64,000 bases of DNA from positions 186,001 to 250,000 of the forward strand of contig NZ_FKIF01000002.1 of NCBI RefSeq assembly GCF_900078705.1, given 5' to 3'. This document shows positions 60,474 to 64,000 of this stretch, one piece after another. Under the pieces are notes generated by a model that saw only the letters and a program-made list of their open reading frames with translations, searched no databases and was not told where the DNA came from. How positions within the stretch are numbered: the first letter of the stretch is position 1; every line of letters begins with the position of its first letter. Origin of the DNA: Bordetella ansorpii. Lineage in GTDB: Bacteria > Pseudomonadota > Gammaproteobacteria > Burkholderiales > Burkholderiaceae_B. The position numbers and the translations under genes are program-made.

Positions 60474-62081
60474 ATGACCATCACCCAAGAAGTCGCCCGG
60501 CGACGCACGTTCGCCATCATTTCCCACCCGGACGCGGGCAAGACCACGCTGACCGAGAAGCTGCTGCTGTTCGCAGGCGCCATCCAGATCGCCGGCAGCG
60601 TGAAGGCCCGCAAGGCCTCGCGCCACGCCTCGTCCGACTGGATGGAAATCGAAAAGCAGCGCGGCATCTCGGTGGCCTCGTCCGTGATGCAGATGGAATA
60701 CCGCGACTGCGTCATCAACCTGCTGGACACCCCGGGCCACCAGGACTTCTCCGAAGACACGTACCGCGTGCTGACCGCCGTGGACGCGGCGCTGATGGTG
60801 ATCGACGCCGCCAACGGCGTCGAACCGCAGACCATCCGCCTGCTGCAGGTCTGCCGCGCGCGCAACACGCCGATCATCACGTTCATCAACAAGATGGACC
60901 GTGAAGTCCGCGAGCCGCTGGAGCTGCTGTCCGAGATCGAATCGCACATCGGCATGGACGCGGTGCCGTTCTCGTGGCCGGTCGGGATGGGCAAGGCCTT
61001 CGGCGGCGTGTTCGACATCCGCCGCGACCGCATGCGCCTGTTCCGTCCGGGCCAGGAACGCCGGTCGGACGACGACGACATCATCGAAGGCCTGAAGAAC
61101 CCCGAGATCGCCCAGCGCTTCGGCGCCGCCTTCGAGCAGGCCAGCGGCGAGATCGACCTGATCACCGAGGCCTCGCCCGCCTTCGACCGCGATGCCTTCC
61201 TGGCGGGCAAGCAGACGCCGGTGTTCTTCGGCTCGGCCATCAACAACTTCGGCGTGCAGGAAGTGCTGGACGCCCTGGTCGAACAGGCCCCCCCGCCAGG
61301 CGCCCGCGTGGCCCTGGAGCGCACCGTGCAGCCCGAAGAGCCCAAATTCACGGGGGTGGTCTTCAAGGTGCAGGCCAACATGGACCCGGCGCACCGCGAC
61401 CGCGTGGCGTTCGTGCGCGTCAGCTCGGGCCGCTTCGAGCGCGGCATGCGCCTGAAGGTGGCGCGCAACAACAAGGAAATGCGGCCCAACAACGTGGTGT
61501 CGTTCCTGTCCCAGCGCCGCGAACTGCTGGACGAGGCCTATGCCGGGGACGTCATCGGCATCCCCAACCACGGCGTGCTGCAATTAGGGGACGTGTTGAC
61601 CGAAGGCGAGTCGCTGCGCTTTACCGGCCTGCCGTTCTTCGCCCCCGAACTCTTCCAGGCGGTCGAGGTCAAAGATCCTCTGCGCACCAAGCAATTGCGC
61701 ATCGGCCTCACGCAACTGGGCGAAGAGGGCGCCATCCAGGTGTTCCGCCCCGAGGCGGCCGGCGGCGCGCTGCTGCTGGGCGCGGTCGGCCAGCTGCAGT
61801 TCGAAGTGGTGGCCCACCGCTTGAAGGCGGAGTACGGCGTGGACGCCCGGATGATGCCCTCGCGCTATAACATGGCGCGCTGGATCACCTCGGACGACCC
61901 CAAGGCGTTGCGCAAGTTCATGGATGCCAATGCTGCCCATATCGCCTATGATGTCGTCGATGCGGTGGCCTTCCTGAGCGGTTCCGCGGCCCAGCTGCGG
62001 GTAGCCGAAGAGCTGTATCCAAACGTTAAATTTCACGCCATGCGCGAGCATGGCGGCAAGGTCTTCGCAGACAAGGTCTAG
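60474..62081 (+). CDS. prfC: peptide chain release factor 3
   Basis: Translational GTPase that recycles RF1/RF2 after termination. 535 residues. G1 SHPDAGKTT, G2 region RGISVASSVM, G3 DTPGHQDFSEDTYR, G4 NKMD, and the RF3-specific switch segment KARKASRHASSDWMEIEKQ. Domains II and III follow (VVFKVQANMDPAHRDRVAF; VGQLQFEVVAHRLKAEYGVD). GC-rich repeat DNA (60421-60437) lies just upstream of the start. Confidence 0.97.
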   Translation: MTITQEVARRRTFAIISHPDAGKTTLTEKLLLFAGAIQIAGSVKARKASRHASSDWMEIEKQRGISVASSVMQMEYRDCVINLLDTPGHQDFSEDTYRVLTAVDAALMVIDAANGVEPQTIRLLQVCRARNTPIITFINKMDREVREPLELLSEIESHIGMDAVPFSWPVGMGKAFGGVFDIRRDRMRLFRPGQERRSDDDDIIEGLKNPEIAQRFGAAFEQASGEIDLITEASPAFDRDAFLAGKQTPVFFGSAINNFGVQEVLDALVEQAPPPGARVALERTVQPEEPKFTGVVFKVQANMDPAHRDRVAFVRVSSGRFERGMRLKVARNNKEMRPNNVVSFLSQRRELLDEAYAGDVIGIPNHGVLQLGDVLTEGESLRFTGLPFFAPELFQAVEVKDPLRTKQLRIGLTQLGEEGAIQVFRPEAAGGALLLGAVGQLQFEVVAHRLKAEYGVDARMMPSRYNMARWITSDDPKALRKFMDANAAHIAYDVVDAVAFLSGSAAQLRVAEELYPNVKFHAMREHGGKVFADKV

Positions 62082-62110
62082 CCTGCCCAGGCAGGCGATA
62101 GAGGGTATCA

Positions 62111-62842
62111 ATGTCGTGGCGTGTATTGTTCGCGGTGCTTCTGCTGGCGGTCGGCGCGGCCGCCTTCGGAGGCATCCAACTGGGTGACTGGCTGGTGGCG
62201 CATGCTCCGCAGGCCACGCCCGCTCCCGGGCAGGAAGAAACCGAGGCCTCCCAGCAACCCGTGCTGGATGCCAATGGCCGTCCCTATGTGGCGCAGCCTC
62301 CGCAGCCGCGCGTGGATGGCTCCCTGGGCGTTCCCGACAAGCCCGCGGGCACCGAGTGGACCATTCCCACCGTGTCGCTGTTCGACACCGTCACCGATCC
62401 GTCGGTGCAGATCTCGCGCACCAACGTCTCCCAGGAAGAAGCCCGCCAACTGGCCGCCAACTCCGACGTGCCGCTGCCCACCGGCGGCTCCGACGTCACC
62501 ACGCTGGATCTTCAGTCGCTGGGTAACCAGGGCGCCGGCATACAGCCCACCGCGCAGCAACCGCAACAGGCGTCCGCCCCGATCCGGCCCGCGCCCGGCG
62601 TCTCCCTCGGCCAGCAGTCCATGGGCCAGGCCTCGCAGCCCATGGCCATGGGGCAACCGGCCCAGCCGGCCGTGCCGCAGAACAATCCGGGCAACTGGCA
62701 GGATTCCCTGCGCCGTGAACTGGCCCAATGTTCGAACCAGGGCTTCTTCGAGCGCCCCACCTGCTCCTGGAACGCCCGCAACAAGTATTGCGCGCCCAAT
62801 CGCGCATGGGGCGCCATTCCCGAGTGCCCGCAGCGGCCGTAG
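62111..62842 (+). CDS. secreted or anchored protein with conserved C-terminal cysteine motif, unknown function
   Basis: 243 residues. N-terminal hydrophobic segment (about 4-22, VLFAVLLLAVGAAAFGGIQL) is either a signal peptide without a clear cut site or an anchor. The middle is low-complexity, rich in Pro, Gln, Ala and Ser (about 30-200). The end is compact: QCSNQGFFERPTCSWNARN, then KYCAPNRAWGAIPECP, with four cysteines and two tryptophans that probably form two disulfides. Such C-terminal motifs recur in betaproteobacterial proteins of unknown role. It follows prfC by 29 bases and ends at a strong terminator. Confidence 0.75.
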   Translation: MSWRVLFAVLLLAVGAAAFGGIQLGDWLVAHAPQATPAPGQEETEASQQPVLDANGRPYVAQPPQPRVDGSLGVPDKPAGTEWTIPTVSLFDTVTDPSVQISRTNVSQEEARQLAANSDVPLPTGGSDVTTLDLQSLGNQGAGIQPTAQQPQQASAPIRPAPGVSLGQQSMGQASQPMAMGQPAQPAVPQNNPGNWQDSLRRELAQCSNQGFFERPTCSWNARNKYCAPNRAWGAIPECPQRP

Positions 62843-62888
62843 GCCGCCACACAGCCTGGCCCCCGCCTTTGCGCGGTCCGATTCAGAC

Positions 62889-62925
62889 AAAAAGGGCGTG
62901 GAGACATCTCTCCACGCCCTTTTTT
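62889..62925. terminator. strong intrinsic terminator between the Cys-rich protein gene and bfr
   Basis: Sixteen-pair perfect stem AAAAAGGGCGTGGAGA / TCTCCACGCCCTTTTT with a CATC loop and one further T. It can serve both convergent genes. Confidence 0.93.
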
Positions 62926-62966
62926 CCGGCCCCGCGCCCCATGCGAGGCGCCGGAAATGCAACGGC

Positions 62967-63443
62967 TCAGCTGGCCACTTCCATCTGGCTTTGCAGGTAG
63001 TTCTGCAGGCCGACCTGGTCGATCAGGCCGATCTGGGTTTCCAGATAGTCGATGTGCTCTTCGGTGTCGTCCAGGATGTCCTGGAACAGATCGCGCGAGA
63101 CGTAGTCACGCACCGATTCGCAGTAGGCGATGGCGTCTTTCACGGTGGCCTGGGCAGCCGTTTCCAGCTTCAGGTCACAGGCCAGCAGTTCCGGCACGTC
63201 CTCGCCGATCAGCAGCTTGTGCAGGTCTTGCAGGTTGGGCAGGCCGTCGAGCATGAAGATGCGTTCGATCAGGCGGTCGGCGTGCTTCATCTCGCCGATG
63301 GATTCTTCGTACTCATGCTTGCCGAGCTTGTTCAAGCCCCAGTGGTTCAGCATGCGCGCATGCAGGAAGTACTGGTTGATGGCAGTCAGTTCGTTGGTGA
63401 GCTGCTTGTTCAGGAACTGGATGACTGTCTTATCGCCTTTCAT
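62967..63443 (-). CDS. bfr: bacterioferritin
   Basis: Heme-containing iron-storage protein that forms a 24-mer. 158 residues. Ferroxidase ligands E18, E51, H54, E94 and the EEH at 128-130; the heme-axial methionine M52 is in [12 protein letters not shown]. Start: ATG at 63443 with AGGAG upstream. A possible Fur-like site lies about 150 bases upstream. No bacterioferritin-associated ferredoxin gene was found next to it. Confidence 0.96.
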   Translation of the reverse strand: MKGDKTVIQFLNKQLTNELTAINQYFLHARMLNHWGLNKLGKHEYEESIGEMKHADRLIERIFMLDGLPNLQDLHKLLIGEDVPELLACDLKLETAAQATVKDAIAYCESVRDYVSRDLFQDILDDTEEHIDYLETQIGLIDQVGLQNYLQSQMEVAS

Positions 63444-63872
63444 GATGAACTCCTTGTATTCATGCGCATGCCCATGGACACGACGCCGACGTCATGCGAA
63501 TGGACGAAGGCTAACACTGCACAAAGGGCCGCGCCTACCCTTTGCCCGCATTTGGTAAACGGCTTTGCGAGTGCAATAAGGAAACGGGAACCGAATGAGA
63601 ATGAGTATGCGTGCGTGACAGCCCGCATCCGCGAGCACGGCTGCACGCGGGCTTGCGAGGCATGCGCGCCCTGGTTCTGCCAGGCATATCCGGTCATGTC
63701 GGCCCGGATATGCCGCGCTGGCCGTCCGATAAAGCGCGTGACATGACCGTGGCTGCGCTGTTGGCGTTCGGCAACAAAACAGGGGACGTGTCGGTCGCCC
63801 CCACGCCGGGGTGGCCGCAGGGCGGTCCGTCTGGACATCCGACGGCCCCGCGAGGCCGCCCGTCCCCGCGAC
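63444..63872. other. 429-base region without a gene, with overlapping inverted repeats
   Basis: No convincing reading frame on either strand. Contents: upstream region of bfr; hexamer-like AATGAG AATGAG TATG run at about 63594-63609, resembling part of a Fur site; GGCATATCCGG/CCGGATATGCC (63683-63693 with 63704-63714, perfect, 10-base loop); and CGGTCATGTC/GACATGACCG (63691-63700 with 63740-63749, perfect). The two repeat pairs share bases and cannot both fold. Confidence 0.5.
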
Positions 63873-64000
63873 TCAGGCCTGGCGCGTCGCCAGCCAGATG
63901 CCGAACGCGATCGGCACGATGCCCGCCATGTCCAGCCACGACACCGGCTCGCCCAGCACTGCCCAGCCGAACAGCAGGCCCAGCGGCGGCATCAGGAAAT
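63873..64000 (-). CDS. EamA/DMT family transporter, C-terminal end only
   Basis: The last 41 residues of a minus-strand gene that continues past the window: FLMPPLGLLFGWAVLGEPVS, then a final membrane helix WLDMAGIVPIAFGIWLATRQA. The LGEPV motif followed by a last helix with G(I/L)xL is the typical end of EamA-domain drug/metabolite transporters. Substrate unknown. Confidence 0.8.
   Translation of the reverse strand, partial: FLMPPLGLLFGWAVLGEPVSWLDMAGIVPIAFGIWLATRQA

Noticed and set aside
63588-63740. Cys-containing frame (ACVTARIREHG...CEACAPWFC) that might be a bacterioferritin-associated ferredoxin
   Set aside because: Cysteine spacing does not fit the CxC...CxxC of Bfd, it lacks a start in a sensible place, and it runs opposite to bfr.

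Overview
The window is GC-rich chromosomal DNA of a betaproteobacterium. Gene content and order point to the family Alcaligenaceae (Bordetella/Achromobacter type): gltBD, an mla lipid-transport cluster running into murA, a complete his cluster, hinT and tatABC, then petABC and sspAB, together with several Bug-type binding proteins. This placement is inferred from gene order and protein style, not from a database search. Almost all of the DNA is ordinary core chromosome. The exceptions are a short mosaic of broken genes behind a tRNA-Thr (about 37.5-38.8 kb) and a 5-kb oxygen-response block (46.1-50.9 kb).

Layout. 0-3.3 kb: 5' part of rpoH (minus strand) with a perfect CIRCE operator, a membrane protein of unknown function, S-formylglutathione hydrolase, and a RAYT-like protein that lacks its catalytic HUH motif and sits among short TGCGTCCC repeats. 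3.5-9.8 kb: glutamate synthase gltB-gltD, closed by a strong terminator. 9.8-13.6 kb: DJ-1/PfpI protein, SDR oxidoreductase, LysR regulator and a divergent Bug binding protein. 13.7-29.9 kb: one long co-oriented array, mlaF-E-D-A-C (no mlaB seen), a YadG/YadH-type ABC exporter, ibaG, murA, hisG-D-C-B-H-A-F-I-E, hinT and tatA-B-C. Many of its genes overlap by ATGA or GTGA, so much of it is probably translationally coupled. It ends just before a 40-bp perfect palindrome. 30-37.4 kb: HTH regulator, membrane-anchored HtrA protease, Nif3-like protein, mscL, the cytochrome bc1 operon petABC and sspAB.

37.4-44 kb: tRNA-Thr, a scar with an IS630 transposase fragment, a Sir2-family fragment and a HigB-like toxin without antitoxin, then a LysR-controlled acyl-CoA dehydrogenase/Bug/CoA-transferase module and tRNA-Asn. 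44.2-52.4 kb: a DUF1232 protein, a DUF2868 membrane protein and a DUF3482 GTPase. The last two are usually neighbours but are separated here by an AraC regulator, a small conserved protein, an FNR-type regulator and the operon ompW-desaturase-hemF. FNR-like boxes lie at the class II position upstream of both fnr and ompW, so this block reads as one oxygen-sensing circuit. 52.6-58 kb: a peptide-type ABC importer with a fused double ATPase. 58-64 kb: RhlE helicase with a structured leader, LysE exporter, prfC, a Cys-rich secreted or anchored protein, bacterioferritin and the end of an EamA transporter.

Functional links visible in the window: Tat translocase genes lie close to the Rieske protein that carries a Tat signal; the mla genes and the ABC exporter sit with murA in an envelope group; SspA/SspB pair with housekeeping stress control.
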